This document shows, piece after piece, positions 48,931 to 57,462 of a stretch of DNA of 64,000 nucleotides. Position numbers and translations under genes: made by a program. Source of the stretch: Erysipelotrichaceae bacterium (GTDB taxonomy: Bacteria; Bacillota_I; Bacilli_A; Erysipelotrichales; Erysipelotrichaceae); the NCBI GenBank assembly GCA_031272515.1, contig JAISTR010000042.1:62001-126000 (forward strand), given 5' to 3'. The number at the start of each line of letters is the position of its first letter. Position 1 is the first letter of the stretch. The notes under the pieces were generated by a model. That model was not told the origin of the DNA. It searched no databases and was given only the letters and a program-made list of their open reading frames with translations.

Positions 48931-48958
48931 TTGATTTATTGTGAAATTCTGCTATGAT
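48931..48958 (+). promoter_or_regulatory. Promoter of membrane protein B
   Basis: TTGATT (48931-48936), 16-bp spacer, extended TGC-TATGAT (48950-48958). Confidence 0.7.
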
Positions 48959-48991
48959 AAAAAAGTCAATTGAGAAAGGGGATTGTATTAA

Positions 48992-49501
48992 ATGGAACAA
49001 GTGAAAGATTTGTTTAAAAAGTATTCGAAGATTATTGATTTTGTGCTATTCGGGTATATGGCTTACTGTGCGGTGTTGATCATCTTGCAGATGATTACCA
49101 ACGATACCTCTATCCTGGAAATGGAAACCCTGTATACCATTGGCTGGTTCTTGCAATGGCCGGTTCTGTTATTGGGAGCGGGTGTGCTGTTTTTTGCGGG
49201 GAATGCCTGGTCGAGCCGTCTGCACTATGTCGTGACCGAGGTCGCTTTGTTGTGGGGAGTCGTCAATTTCCATCGCGTATCTTCCTACGGTTTTACCTTC
49301 CACTACTTCCCGGGTGGTTTCTTTGCGCAATTAGTGCTTTTGATTCTCTACGGCGGTGCCGCTGCTCTGTTGGCCTTCATGCTGTTTACCGGCAAGACCT
49401 TCAGTGTCAATGATGCCGTGAAGGCTGCCCAATCCGCCGGCAACAAGGTCGTGGAGGAAGGCAAGAAGCTTGGCGACAAGGTCGACGGCGACAAGAAGTA
49501 G
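48992..49501 (+). CDS. Unknown four-helix membrane protein, paralogue B
   Basis: A 169-residue paralogue of the preceding gene: N-terminal KDLFKKYSKIIDFVLFGY, four hydrophobic segments, conserved MLF-GK-SVNDA region, and tail [12 protein letters not shown]. The last 24 coding bases before the stop are identical to paralogue A (stop TAG instead of TAA). Transmembrane parts are much less conserved than both ends. AAAGGGG lies before the ATG. Own promoter and terminators. Function unknown. Confidence 0.75.
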   Translation: MEQVKDLFKKYSKIIDFVLFGYMAYCAVLIILQMITNDTSILEMETLYTIGWFLQWPVLLLGAGVLFFAGNAWSSRLHYVVTEVALLWGVVNFHRVSSYGFTFHYFPGGFFAQLVLLILYGGAAALLAFMLFTGKTFSVNDAVKAAQSAGNKVVEEGKKLGDKVDGDKK

Positions 49502-49508
49502 AAAAAGA

Positions 49509-49562
49509 CAAAAAACCGGTTCGCCGGTTTTTTAAATGGTAGCAAAGCGGAAACGCTTTTTT
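49509..49562 (+). terminator. Two tandem terminators after membrane protein B
   Basis: AAAAAACCGG-ttcg-CCGGTTTTTT (49509-49533) and AAAGCG-gaaa-CGCTTTTTT (49544-49562). Confidence 0.88.
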
Positions 49563-49636
49563 GAATGCTTGTTCACAGAGGTTCCTTGATAAAAGTTGTA
49601 GAATGAAAGCAGAAGAAATTCAGAAGGAGGAACACA

Positions 49637-50719
49637 ATGATTACCCTATTGGATTGTATTGAACGGATTCCGGCAATTCACCAGGACATTCTAAACCAGC
49701 GTCCGCAGCGTTTCAAGGATCTGGGGGACTATGTCAAAAACAAGGACATCCACGCCATTGTCTTTATCGGCTCCGGTACCAGCAATACCTCAGCCATTAC
49801 AGCCTGCCGCTTCGTGGAAAATGTCTCCGGTCTTTCCACCTATACGCTTTTGCCCAATGAATTTTTACGCAAGAAAGACTATCCCAAAGATGCCCTGTAC
49901 TGCTTTGTCTCGCAAACCGGGACCAGCACCCTGACCAACCAGGCGCTCGCTTTGGCCAAAGACAAGGGCTTATGGTCGGTATGCTTTACCGGTGATGAAG
50001 ATAACAAGCTGGCCAAAGCCAGTGAAGTGCATGTCAATATCGGCTGCGGCTATGAAGAATTCGGCCAGCGCACCATCGGCTATCATGCCACCGTTTTCAG
50101 TATCATGTTAGCGGGGTTACAAATCGGATTAGTCAACGGGAATCTCTCCAAAGCCGCTTTTGATGACTATCTAAACCAGGCCGCCGCTTTGCCCGCATCC
50201 CATAAGGCGCTTAGCGCCAAAGCGGTAGACTGGTTTGATGCCAACAAGGACAAACTGATGTCCTTTGACAGCTTTGCCCTCTATGGCGCCGACGCCCTTT
50301 GGGGTGTAGCCCTGGAAGGGGCATTGAAGATTTTGGAGCTTGCCAGACGGCATCTTTGTGTCGGTTATGAGATGGATGATGGCATGCATGGCCCTACCCT
50401 GGGCTTTACCTCCAAAATCGGGGTAATCATCCTGGATGATGGCGAACATGACCAAAAGCTGTCCAAAGGACTGGCCGCTTTCACGAAAAACGAACACCAG
50501 AGCGGCTTTGTGGTCGGGGCAAACACGGTAGACGATACCGACTTTGCGTTTGCGGCTGCCAGCGGAGCCTTCAAAGCCCTGGAATATGCACCGCTGGTGC
50601 AGGTATTGGCTTACCGTCTGGCGGTGGATGCCAATGTACCGGTCATCGCCATCAAAGACCACAAGGAAGCTGATAAGGAAGAGAAGTACTTTAATACCCA
50701 CGATGAAGAATTAGCTTGA
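49637..50719 (+). CDS. SIS-domain sugar isomerase or deglycase
   Basis: A 360-residue protein made of two SIS domains, as in the isomerase half of GlmS and in FrlB deglycases. The first has FIGSGTSNTSAITACRF and FVSQTGTSTLTNQALALAKDKG; the second centres on GADALWGVALEGALKILELARRHLCVGYEMDDGMHGPTLGF. No glutaminase domain. It probably acts on an aminosugar phosphate or fructosamine phosphate. AAGGAGGA is 6 bases before the ATG. Monocistronic; neighbours do not reveal the sugar. Confidence 0.83.
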   Translation: MITLLDCIERIPAIHQDILNQRPQRFKDLGDYVKNKDIHAIVFIGSGTSNTSAITACRFVENVSGLSTYTLLPNEFLRKKDYPKDALYCFVSQTGTSTLTNQALALAKDKGLWSVCFTGDEDNKLAKASEVHVNIGCGYEEFGQRTIGYHATVFSIMLAGLQIGLVNGNLSKAAFDDYLNQAAALPASHKALSAKAVDWFDANKDKLMSFDSFALYGADALWGVALEGALKILELARRHLCVGYEMDDGMHGPTLGFTSKIGVIILDDGEHDQKLSKGLAAFTKNEHQSGFVVGANTVDDTDFAFAAASGAFKALEYAPLVQVLAYRLAVDANVPVIAIKDHKEADKEEKYFNTHDEELA

Positions 50720-50739
50720 AATTATGCCAAAAAAGGTTG

Positions 50740-50775
50740 GTGCGGGTAAAATTCAAACAGAATTTTAACCCGCAC
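50740..50775 (+). terminator. Long hairpin after the SIS gene
   Basis: GTGCGGGTAAAATTC pairs with GAATTTT-a-ACCCGCAC (one bulged A). Very stable, but the following T-run is 17 bases away, so it may stabilise the mRNA end rather than terminate by itself. Confidence 0.6.
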
Positions 50776-50795
50776 ATCCCGAAAACCATTTTTCT

Positions 50796-50824
50796 TTGAC
50801 AAGTTCCAGAAAAATGCTTATATT
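50796..50824 (+). promoter_or_regulatory. Consensus promoter of the CueP-like gene
   Basis: TTGACA (50796-50801), 17-bp spacer, TATATT (50819-50824). The best -35 box in the window together with that of thrS. Confidence 0.8.
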
Positions 50825-50849
50825 GAATAAAAAACTGGAGAAAGAAAAC

Positions 50850-51455
50850 ATGAAAAAACGCATGATACTGCTTGGCTTCACGATTCTGCTGCTCTTATTG
50901 ACTGGCTGCAATCCGACTTCCACTGCCCCCAAAACCTTGAGTGAAGAGGAGCTGTTGGCGAAGTACGGATTGACCGGTATGTCCATCAAGGAGATGATGG
51001 CCTATCTGGAGGAGTCGGTGGATGACACCGATGCCTTCAATGCCAGTGTCCACCCGACCTATCTGGAACTTACGGATAAGGCGAGCGAGACTGTCATCGA
51101 TCTGCCGATTGAAGATGGTTTCTATCTTTCCGTAGCTCCCTATATTGAAGAGACCCACGAGTGCTATTTCCATAACCTCGCCACCTGTAAAGGCGAACTG
51201 GCGCATGTGACTGTACATGTGACCTTTACCGAAACGGATGGCACCGTGTTGGTGGATGAAGATTTACAAACCTATCAGAACGGATTCTTCGCCATCTGGC
51301 TGCCGCTGGATGATGAGGGCTTGCTGGAAATCACCTACATCAGTGAGGATGGCTTAACCTACTTTGGTTCAGAGGAAATCACCACCTATGATGATCCGGT
51401 GGAGGATCCAACCTGCATCACGACCATCCAGCTGATTGCCCCACAACCGTATTAA
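50850..51455 (+). CDS. CueP-family copper-binding lipoprotein
   Basis: A 201-residue exported lipoprotein (lipobox LLTGC). The blocks LLAKYGLTGMSIKEMMAYLE, FYLSVAPYIEETHECYFHNL, ATCKGELAHVTVHV, VLVDEDLQTYQNGFFAIWLP and DPTCITTIQL match the CueP family, known from Salmonella as a periplasmic copper-binding and copper-reducing protein. Its three mature Cys (in HECYF, ATCKG, DPTCI) sit at the family's conserved positions. GGAGAAAG lies 5 bases before the ATG. In a single-membrane cell the lipid anchor would hold it on the outer face. The next gene, after a hairpin, is msrA, which repairs oxidised methionine. Confidence 0.85.
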   Translation: MKKRMILLGFTILLLLLTGCNPTSTAPKTLSEEELLAKYGLTGMSIKEMMAYLEESVDDTDAFNASVHPTYLELTDKASETVIDLPIEDGFYLSVAPYIEETHECYFHNLATCKGELAHVTVHVTFTETDGTVLVDEDLQTYQNGFFAIWLPLDDEGLLEITYISEDGLTYFGSEEITTYDDPVEDPTCITTIQLIAPQPY

Positions 51456-51463
51456 AGATTGTA

Positions 51464-51490
51464 AACCCAAGAGCCGCAAGGCTCTTGGTT
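51464..51490 (+). terminator. Terminator of the CueP-like gene
   Basis: AACCCAAGAGCC-gcaa-GGCTCTTGGTT with a poor U-run, so some read-through into msrA is likely. Confidence 0.6.
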
Positions 51491-51523
51491 CGTGTTAGAA
51501 TGTTGTTGTCAGGAGGTAAGGAC

Positions 51524-52030
51524 ATGAAGACCATTTATCTGGCAGCCGGCTGCTTCTGGGGTGCCCAGAAATACTTTGATTATCTGACTGGTGTCAAGTA
51601 TACGGAGGTTGGCTATGCCAACGGGAATATCGATGACCCGACTTATCCGGTTGTCAAGAAGGGGGATACCGGCTTTGCGGAAACCGTGAAGGTGGATTAC
51701 GACCCCGAGCAAATCACCCTAGAGGAAATTGTGACCCTGTTTTTTGAAGCGATTGATCCGACCACCCTCAACCGGCAGGCGCACGACATCGGTACCCAGT
51801 ACCGCAGCGGTGTCTACTACGTCGATGAAGCCGATGAGCCAATCATCGCTGCGGTTCGCGATAAGGTACAGAAACAATATGAGGATGATGTTGTGACTGA
51901 GATTTTACCGCTGTCAAACTTTTACAGTGCCGAGGAATACCACCAGAAATATTTGGATAAGAATCCGACCGGCTATTGTCATATCTCCAATGCTTCCTAC
52001 GAGCGCATCAAAAACTACAAGAAAAAATGA
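51524..52030 (+). CDS. msrA: Peptide methionine sulfoxide reductase MsrA
   Basis: Reduces the S form of methionine sulfoxide in proteins. The 168-residue protein has the catalytic motif GCFWGAQ with Cys10, the conserved EVGYANG, the substrate-binding HDIGTQYRSGVYY and AEEYHQKYL. No other Cys is visible near the C-terminus, so recycling must use an external thiol. AGGAGG is 8 bases before the ATG at 51524. The stop overlaps the start of the U32 gene. Confidence 0.95.
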   Translation: MKTIYLAAGCFWGAQKYFDYLTGVKYTEVGYANGNIDDPTYPVVKKGDTGFAETVKVDYDPEQITLEEIVTLFFEAIDPTTLNRQAHDIGTQYRSGVYYVDEADEPIIAAVRDKVQKQYEDDVVTEILPLSNFYSAEEYHQKYLDKNPTGYCHISNASYERIKNYKKK

Positions 52031-54231
52031 AACCGGAATTATTGGCACCCGCGGGCAGTCCAGAGGCACTTCAAGCCGCCTTGGCTTATGGTGCGGATGC
52101 CCTTTATCTGGGGGGAAAGAGTTTTGGGGCGCGGGCATTCGCGGCCAATTTTTCGCTGGAAGAACTGGCTGAAAGTGTAAAAGCAGCCCACCTTTTGGGT
52201 GCCAATGTCTATGTGACCGTCAATACCCTGATTTACCAGCATGAACTTGCAGAGCTCAGGGCATTTTTGTCTGAGCTGGTGAAACTGCAGGTGGACGGGG
52301 TACTGGTCCAGGATCTGGGGGTAATCCGGATTATCCAAAATGAATTTGAAAGCCTGCGACTGCATGCCAGCACCCAGATGAATCTGCATAACCAGGCTGG
52401 CCTAAACTTCGCCCATGACAATGGCTTTGTGCGGATTGTGTTGGGGCGCGAGTGCAGCCTGAAAGAAATCAAAAGCTGGCAGCGCCATGACCTGGAGCTG
52501 GAAGTGTTTGTACAGGGGTCGCTTTGTTTCTGCTATTCCGGGGCCTGTTCTCTGTCCTTTAGTGCCGGCGGACGCAGCGCCAACCGCGGTGCCTGTGCCC
52601 AGCCCTGCCGTCTGCCTTACCGGCTTTTTATAAACGATAAACAAATCACTACCCAAGGGGATTATCTCTTAAGTCCCAAGGATCTCTATACCGCCGACCG
52701 GTTAGAGCCCTTAATCGAAGCTGGAATTGGCGCCTTTAAGATTGAAGGGCGCATGAAGAAACCGGAATATGTTGCTGCTGCGGTCCGGCTTTACCGCAGT
52801 GCCATTGACAATATTACGAAACATCAAGATACGGATCTGACCGGTTTCACAGCTGATTTAAAACAGGTCTATCATCGCGGTTTCACAGGCGGGTATCTGT
52901 TTGAGGATCCTAACTGGATTGGCTTGACACAGCCCAACCATCAGGGAAAACCGATTGGGGTCATCACCAAAATCGACAAAGGCCGCATGCAGGTGAAGCT
53001 CAGTGAACCTTTACGGCAGTCGGATGGTATCCGGATTATCACAAAAAACAAAGAGGTCGGCTTTATGGTCAACCGCCTGTATGTGAAAGAGCTGCTTGCC
53101 AATACCGGAAATCCTGGACAGGAGGTCTGGCTGAAGGCCGAACCGGAAGTGGCGGTCGGGGACATTGTTTATAAAACCCTGGACAGCCAGCTGAATCTTG
53201 CATTGTTAAAAGAAATTAAGGCCAATCCCAGGCGCGTAGACATTACGATGGAGTATGAAATCGAAGTGGGAAAACCTCTGCGCTTGACTTTAAATGATGG
53301 TGTGCACCAAGTTATGGTGGAAGGGGACGTGGTACAAAAAGCCAGGAAGGCTCCCTGGACCAGGGATCTATTACAATCGCATCTGGATAAAGTCAAAGAC
53401 AGCGTCTACCGCATGACCAGTATCAGCGGCAGCCTGGGTGAGGACTGTTTCTTTCCGGTTGCCACCTTGAACACTTTAAGAACAAAAGCAATTCAAAAAC
53501 TGGATGAAGTTCGCCTGAAAAGACCAGTGAACACTCCCTTCAAAGCGGTTTTGAAAGAACCTAAACCGCTGGTTTCTCTGCCTTATGACTGCTTGATTCA
53601 GGTAGAGACAAAAGCGCAGGCAGCGATGGTCCAAAAGCTGGGACTTCCTGTCATCCATGAGGATTTACAAACTGCTGATATTCTGGCTTTGCGCCAAATC
53701 AATGAGCACTCTGTCTATCCAAAGGCAAAGGCGGTTTTGATCCATAGTCATGGCGACCTCTTACAGTCCTACCCGCAAAAGATTGCCTCCAGCACCCTTT
53801 ATGCCGCCAACAGCGAAGCCCTGAAATTTCTGGCAGCCTATGGGGTCAGCGGTGCCGTCTTGCCCTATGAGCTGGACAATGATGATGCCAGGCTTTTGGC
53901 GGAAGCCACAAAAAAAGAACTGCCTGGCTTTACTTTGTACCAGCAGGTTTACGGCAGAGTGCAATTGATGATTGCCAAACACTGCTGCATCAAGCAAGCG
54001 CTGTCACTACCAGAGTGTCAGACCTGTCATCAAAGTGCGTGCAAGCTATTAACAAGGGACAATAGAGAACTTTTGATTCTGGGCGACATGGATTGCCACA
54101 TGCGTTTATTCGGCGAAGTACAAACCGCAAAACAAATTGTGGGCAAACCGTTTTTCCGCTTTGTGGATGAGACCCCCCAAACCGTCAAAGAGATTCTCGA
54201 AGCATATTTGAAAGCCGCTGGCGCCAAATAG
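52027..54231 (+). CDS. U32-family protein with C-terminal DUF3656-like domain (RlhA type)
   Basis: A 734-residue protein. The U32 domain begins at the first residues (KPELLAPAGSPEALQAALAYGADALYLGG) and includes the Cys-rich block CFCYSGACSLSFSAGGRSANRGACAQPCRLPY; a fourth Cys group lies near the C-terminus (HCCIKQALSLPECQTCHQSACK). Once called collagenases, this subgroup includes RlhA, which hydroxylates a cytidine in 23S rRNA with an iron-sulfur centre and prephenate. The double-length form with the middle domain is typical. Start by ATGA overlap with msrA; there is no separate binding site, so translation is coupled. Confidence 0.85.
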   Translation: MKPELLAPAGSPEALQAALAYGADALYLGGKSFGARAFAANFSLEELAESVKAAHLLGANVYVTVNTLIYQHELAELRAFLSELVKLQVDGVLVQDLGVIRIIQNEFESLRLHASTQMNLHNQAGLNFAHDNGFVRIVLGRECSLKEIKSWQRHDLELEVFVQGSLCFCYSGACSLSFSAGGRSANRGACAQPCRLPYRLFINDKQITTQGDYLLSPKDLYTADRLEPLIEAGIGAFKIEGRMKKPEYVAAAVRLYRSAIDNITKHQDTDLTGFTADLKQVYHRGFTGGYLFEDPNWIGLTQPNHQGKPIGVITKIDKGRMQVKLSEPLRQSDGIRIITKNKEVGFMVNRLYVKELLANTGNPGQEVWLKAEPEVAVGDIVYKTLDSQLNLALLKEIKANPRRVDITMEYEIEVGKPLRLTLNDGVHQVMVEGDVVQKARKAPWTRDLLQSHLDKVKDSVYRMTSISGSLGEDCFFPVATLNTLRTKAIQKLDEVRLKRPVNTPFKAVLKEPKPLVSLPYDCLIQVETKAQAAMVQKLGLPVIHEDLQTADILALRQINEHSVYPKAKAVLIHSHGDLLQSYPQKIASSTLYAANSEALKFLAAYGVSGAVLPYELDNDDARLLAEATKKELPGFTLYQQVYGRVQLMIAKHCCIKQALSLPECQTCHQSACKLLTRDNRELLILGDMDCHMRLFGEVQTAKQIVGKPFFRFVDETPQTVKEILEAYLKAAGAK

Positions 54232-54263
54232 AAAATTCAAGCATCCAGGGCAATCCTGATGCG

Positions 54264-54269
54264 CTATAA
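54264..54269 (+). promoter_or_regulatory. -10 box of the UMF1 transporter gene
   Basis: TATAAT, with GAGAGGA following 17 bases later and ATG at 54295. No clear -35. Confidence 0.5.
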
Positions 54270-54294
54270 TAAAAAGGTAAGAGAGGAACTATCA

Positions 54295-55617
54295 ATGACT
54301 ACAAAACAAGCAAAGCTTACGAAACAGGAGACCAGCTGGATTCTCTACGACGTAGCAAATTCCGCCTTCACCATGGTTTTGACCGCCTCGATTCCGGTAT
54401 TTTTCAGAGCCCTGGTGGATGGGGATGCCCTGGAGAATGTCGTCAACAACCCGCTGGTCAAACTGATTTCCAGCGGCAATATTTCCGCCGCCCTGGCTGG
54501 CAGTGAACAGGCTTATGAAGCCATCAAGAGCTCGCTGTTTGCGGCGATGACGGTTGTGTCCACGGTTGTGGTGGCGGTGCTGGCCCCGATTTTGGGGGCG
54601 ATTGCGGACCACCGCAACATGAAGAAGCGGCTGTTTACCCTGGCCTTACTGCTGGGGGTCTGCGGCTTATTATCGCTGGGTATCACCACCAACTGGATGG
54701 CTTATCTGCTGTTATTGTTTCTTGCCAGAATCGGCTATTCTTCCTGCAACGTCTTCTATGATTCGATGCTGACGGACGTGACCACTGATGAGCGCATGGA
54801 CAACGTGTCGGCTCTGGGCTTCGCCTGGGGCTATATCGGCAGCTGCGTGCCCTTTATCATCGGCATCGTTTTAATATTGAAGGCAGAGTCCTTTGGCATT
54901 GGTACCGGGCTTGCGACCCAGCTTTCCTTTATCATCACGGCCATCTGGTGGATTGCCTTTACGATTCCGCTTTTGAAGAATGTCAAGCAGGTCCACTACC
55001 GGGATGACAAGCTGGAAGTTGGCAAAATCTTCGGACGGCTTTTGGAAACCCTCAAAAAGATCTCCAAAAACAAGAAACTGTTTTTGTATATCATCGCCTA
55101 CTTCTGCTACATTGACGGGGTCTATACCATCATCTCGATGGCGACCACCTATGGCTCGGAAGTCGGTCTGGGACAGACCGATATGATTTTGGCCCTGCTT
55201 TTAACCCAGTTTGTGGCCTTTCCCTTCGCGATTCTCACCGGCAAGCTGGCGCAGAAATACAATCCGCTGCTTTTGATTCGCGGCTTTATCTGTATTTATA
55301 TCTTCGCCTGCGTGTTCGGTTTCTTTTTGCAGTATGCCTGGCAGTTCTGGGTGCTGGCGGTTACCATCGGCCTGGCCCAGGGCGGGATTCAGGCGCTCTC
55401 GCGCTCCTACTATGGCAAGCTGATTCCCAAGAAGGAGTCCAATGAGTACTTCGGCTTCTTTGATATCTTCGGGAAATTTGCGGATTTCTTCGGACCGATG
55501 ATTATGGGACTGAGCGCTTCGCTCTTGGGGGCTTCCAAATACGGAATTCTGGCATTGAGCGCACTGTTTATCATCGGTTTTGTCCTGTTAATGTTCGTTC
55601 AAAAAATCGCAGACTGA
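54295..55617 (+). CDS. MFS transporter, UMF1/Atg22-like
   Basis: A 440-residue protein with about twelve helices. The opening QETSWILYDVANSAFTMVL is the UMF1 signature, and IGYSSCNVFYDSMLTDVTTDERMDNVSALGFAWGYIGS matches the family's loop between helices 4 and 5. Homologues in yeast export amino acids from vacuoles; bacterial ones are uncharacterised. The start at 54295 follows GAGAGGA; an earlier in-frame ATG overlaps the -10 box. Ends at a strong terminator. Confidence 0.9.
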   Translation: MTTKQAKLTKQETSWILYDVANSAFTMVLTASIPVFFRALVDGDALENVVNNPLVKLISSGNISAALAGSEQAYEAIKSSLFAAMTVVSTVVVAVLAPILGAIADHRNMKKRLFTLALLLGVCGLLSLGITTNWMAYLLLLFLARIGYSSCNVFYDSMLTDVTTDERMDNVSALGFAWGYIGSCVPFIIGIVLILKAESFGIGTGLATQLSFIITAIWWIAFTIPLLKNVKQVHYRDDKLEVGKIFGRLLETLKKISKNKKLFLYIIAYFCYIDGVYTIISMATTYGSEVGLGQTDMILALLLTQFVAFPFAILTGKLAQKYNPLLLIRGFICIYIFACVFGFFLQYAWQFWVLAVTIGLAQGGIQALSRSYYGKLIPKKESNEYFGFFDIFGKFADFFGPMIMGLSASLLGASKYGILALSALFIIGFVLLMFVQKIAD

Positions 55618-55627
55618 CCCGGCTTGC

Positions 55628-55657
55628 AAACAGGCAGCTTTTTGCCTGTTTTTTTTA
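55628..55657 (+). terminator. Terminator of the UMF1 gene
   Basis: AAACAGGCA-gctttt-TGCCTGTTT and more T. Confidence 0.9.
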
Positions 55658-55687
55658 TGGGTCGCAGGCAGAAATGCCGCGGTTCTC

Positions 55688-55696
55688 TGCTATAAT
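55688..55696 (+). promoter_or_regulatory. Extended -10 promoter of the glycosyltransferase-HAD-GH3 operon
   Basis: TGC-TATAAT. Start expected near 55703, giving a leader of about 18 bases that includes AAAGGA. Confidence 0.7.
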
Positions 55697-55720
55697 GGTT
55701 GAGAGATGAAAGGAAATTCT

Positions 55721-56656
55721 ATGGAAAGACTGACTGTGGTGGTTCCCTGTTACAACGAAGAGGAAGCACTGCCGATCTTCTATAACACGATTGTGGAAGT
55801 TGCCAAACAGCTGCCGGATCTGGATTTTGAGTTTTTGTTTGTCAACGACGGCTCCAAGGACAAAACGTTGGAGATTATGCGCGAACTGCATAAAAAGGAC
55901 CAGCGCGTGCGCTATGTCTCCTTTTCCCGCAACTTCGGCAAGGAAGCCGGCATCCTCGCCGGCTTGAAGTCCGCCAGCGGGGATATGGTCACGCTGATGG
56001 ATGTTGACTTGCAGGATCCGCCCTCACTATTACCGCAAATGGTGGCGTTGATGAAGGAAAAGAAAGTGCACCATGTTGCCACCAGGCGGGCAACCCGCAA
56101 GGGCGAGCCGGTGCTGAGGTCTTTCTTTGCGCGGCTGTTCTACAAGTTCATCAATAAAATCTCCAAGACGGAGATTGTCGATGGCGCCAGGGACTACCGT
56201 TTGATGTCCCGGGCGATGGTCGATGCGATTTTAAGCCTTTCGGAAGTCAACCGCTTCTCCAAAGGCATCTTTGGCTGGGTGGGCTTTGAGACCGAATGGA
56301 TTTCCTTTGACAATGTTGAGCGCAGTGCCGGGGTGACCAAGTGGTCGTTCTGGTCACTGTTGATGTATTCCCTGGATGGCATCACTGCCTTTTCCACCGC
56401 ACCTTTGGCCATTGCCTCCTTTATGGGCTTTCTGTTTTGCGGGGTGTCCTTTCTGGCGATTATCATCATCATCACTCGCCATTTCATGGGCGTAGAGTCC
56501 GCCTTCGGCTGGGCTTCGATGGTGGTGTCCCTGTTCTTTCTGGGGGGCATACAATTGCTATGCATGGGCATTCTGGGCCAGTATCTCTCCAAGACCTATC
56601 TGGAAACCAAACACCGTCCGGTCTTCATCGTTGAGGAGACGGAGAAGGATATATGA
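55721..56656 (+). CDS. Family 2 glycosyltransferase, polyprenyl-phosphate sugar type
   Basis: A 311-residue enzyme of the GtrB/CsbB/DPM1 group, which moves a sugar from a nucleotide onto undecaprenyl phosphate. The catalytic domain has VVPCYNEEEALP, FVNDGSKDKT, SRNFGKEAGILAGL, the metal motif DVDLQDPP and RDYRLMSRAMVDA. Two C-terminal helices (about 228-250 and 265-290) anchor it. AAAGGA lies 7 bases before the ATG at 55721. The HAD gene starts within its stop (ATGA). Confidence 0.92.
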   Translation: MERLTVVVPCYNEEEALPIFYNTIVEVAKQLPDLDFEFLFVNDGSKDKTLEIMRELHKKDQRVRYVSFSRNFGKEAGILAGLKSASGDMVTLMDVDLQDPPSLLPQMVALMKEKKVHHVATRRATRKGEPVLRSFFARLFYKFINKISKTEIVDGARDYRLMSRAMVDAILSLSEVNRFSKGIFGWVGFETEWISFDNVERSAGVTKWSFWSLLMYSLDGITAFSTAPLAIASFMGFLFCGVSFLAIIIIITRHFMGVESAFGWASMVVSLFFLGGIQLLCMGILGQYLSKTYLETKHRPVFIVEETEKDI

Positions 56657-57459
56657 TCAAACTGTTTGCGTCGGATATCGACAACACCCTGGAAAATGAT
56701 TCATTCCCGCTCAGTGAGCGGGTGAAAAAAGCGATGGTTGAAATGCAAAAAAAGGGGGTCACCCTGGTTTTGGCGACCGGCCGCATTCTCAAAAGCGTGC
56801 TGCCGATGATTGAAGCCTTTGAGATGGAACGCTTTCACGGCTATGCGATCTGCCATGGTGGTTCGCTGGTCTATGATTGTTCTAGCAAAGAAATTATCGA
56901 GAGCCTGGATATCAAACCGGAAGGGCTCGCAGAGCTATATGCCTATGCCAAAGAACATCAGCTTGGATACTGTTGTGACCAGAGGGACGCAGTCATCTGC
57001 ACCGAGTACGGCCCCGGTCCGGCCTACGACTTTGAAGTCGTGGGCATGGATGTAATCCTATCCCGGCTGCACTTTATGTCCTATATCAAGGAACCGGTCT
57101 TTAAGTCCGGGTTCACCGCCTCTAAGGAAGTATTGGATGAAAAGACCGCAGATGCCATCGCCAGGTTTTCTAAGGACTATACCATCTACCGGGCTACTCC
57201 CACCAATATCGATATCACCGTTGCCAAAGCCTCCAAAGGCCAGGCGTTAGCCAACCTGGTAAAGCGGTTGGGCTTGAAAAAAGAAGAGATTCTGGCGTTG
57301 GGCGATGGTGATAACGACATTGGCATGATTGAGCTGGCTGGAATCGGCTTAGCCATCGGCAATGGCAGCGTAGCAATTAAAAAAGCAGCAGACCGGGTAT
57401 TGGACCGGGTCGAGAGAGAAGGTGTACTCAAAGCCATTGAATTGGCTTTGCAAGGATAA
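56653..57459 (+). CDS. Cof-type HAD-IIB phosphatase
   Basis: A 268-residue hydrolase of the haloacid dehalogenase superfamily with a C2 cap. Motif I is ASDIDNTL with nucleophile Asp, motif II ATGR, motif III Lys in ASKGQALANL and motif IV GDGDNDIGMIELAG. Such enzymes dephosphorylate sugar phosphates or cofactors. Translational overlap with the glycosyltransferase suggests a substrate in the same sugar pathway. Confidence 0.92.
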   Translation: MIKLFASDIDNTLENDSFPLSERVKKAMVEMQKKGVTLVLATGRILKSVLPMIEAFEMERFHGYAICHGGSLVYDCSSKEIIESLDIKPEGLAELYAYAKEHQLGYCCDQRDAVICTEYGPGPAYDFEVVGMDVILSRLHFMSYIKEPVFKSGFTASKEVLDEKTADAIARFSKDYTIYRATPTNIDITVAKASKGQALANLVKRLGLKKEEILALGDGDNDIGMIELAGIGLAIGNGSVAIKKAADRVLDRVEREGVLKAIELALQG

Positions 57460-57462
57460 TTC

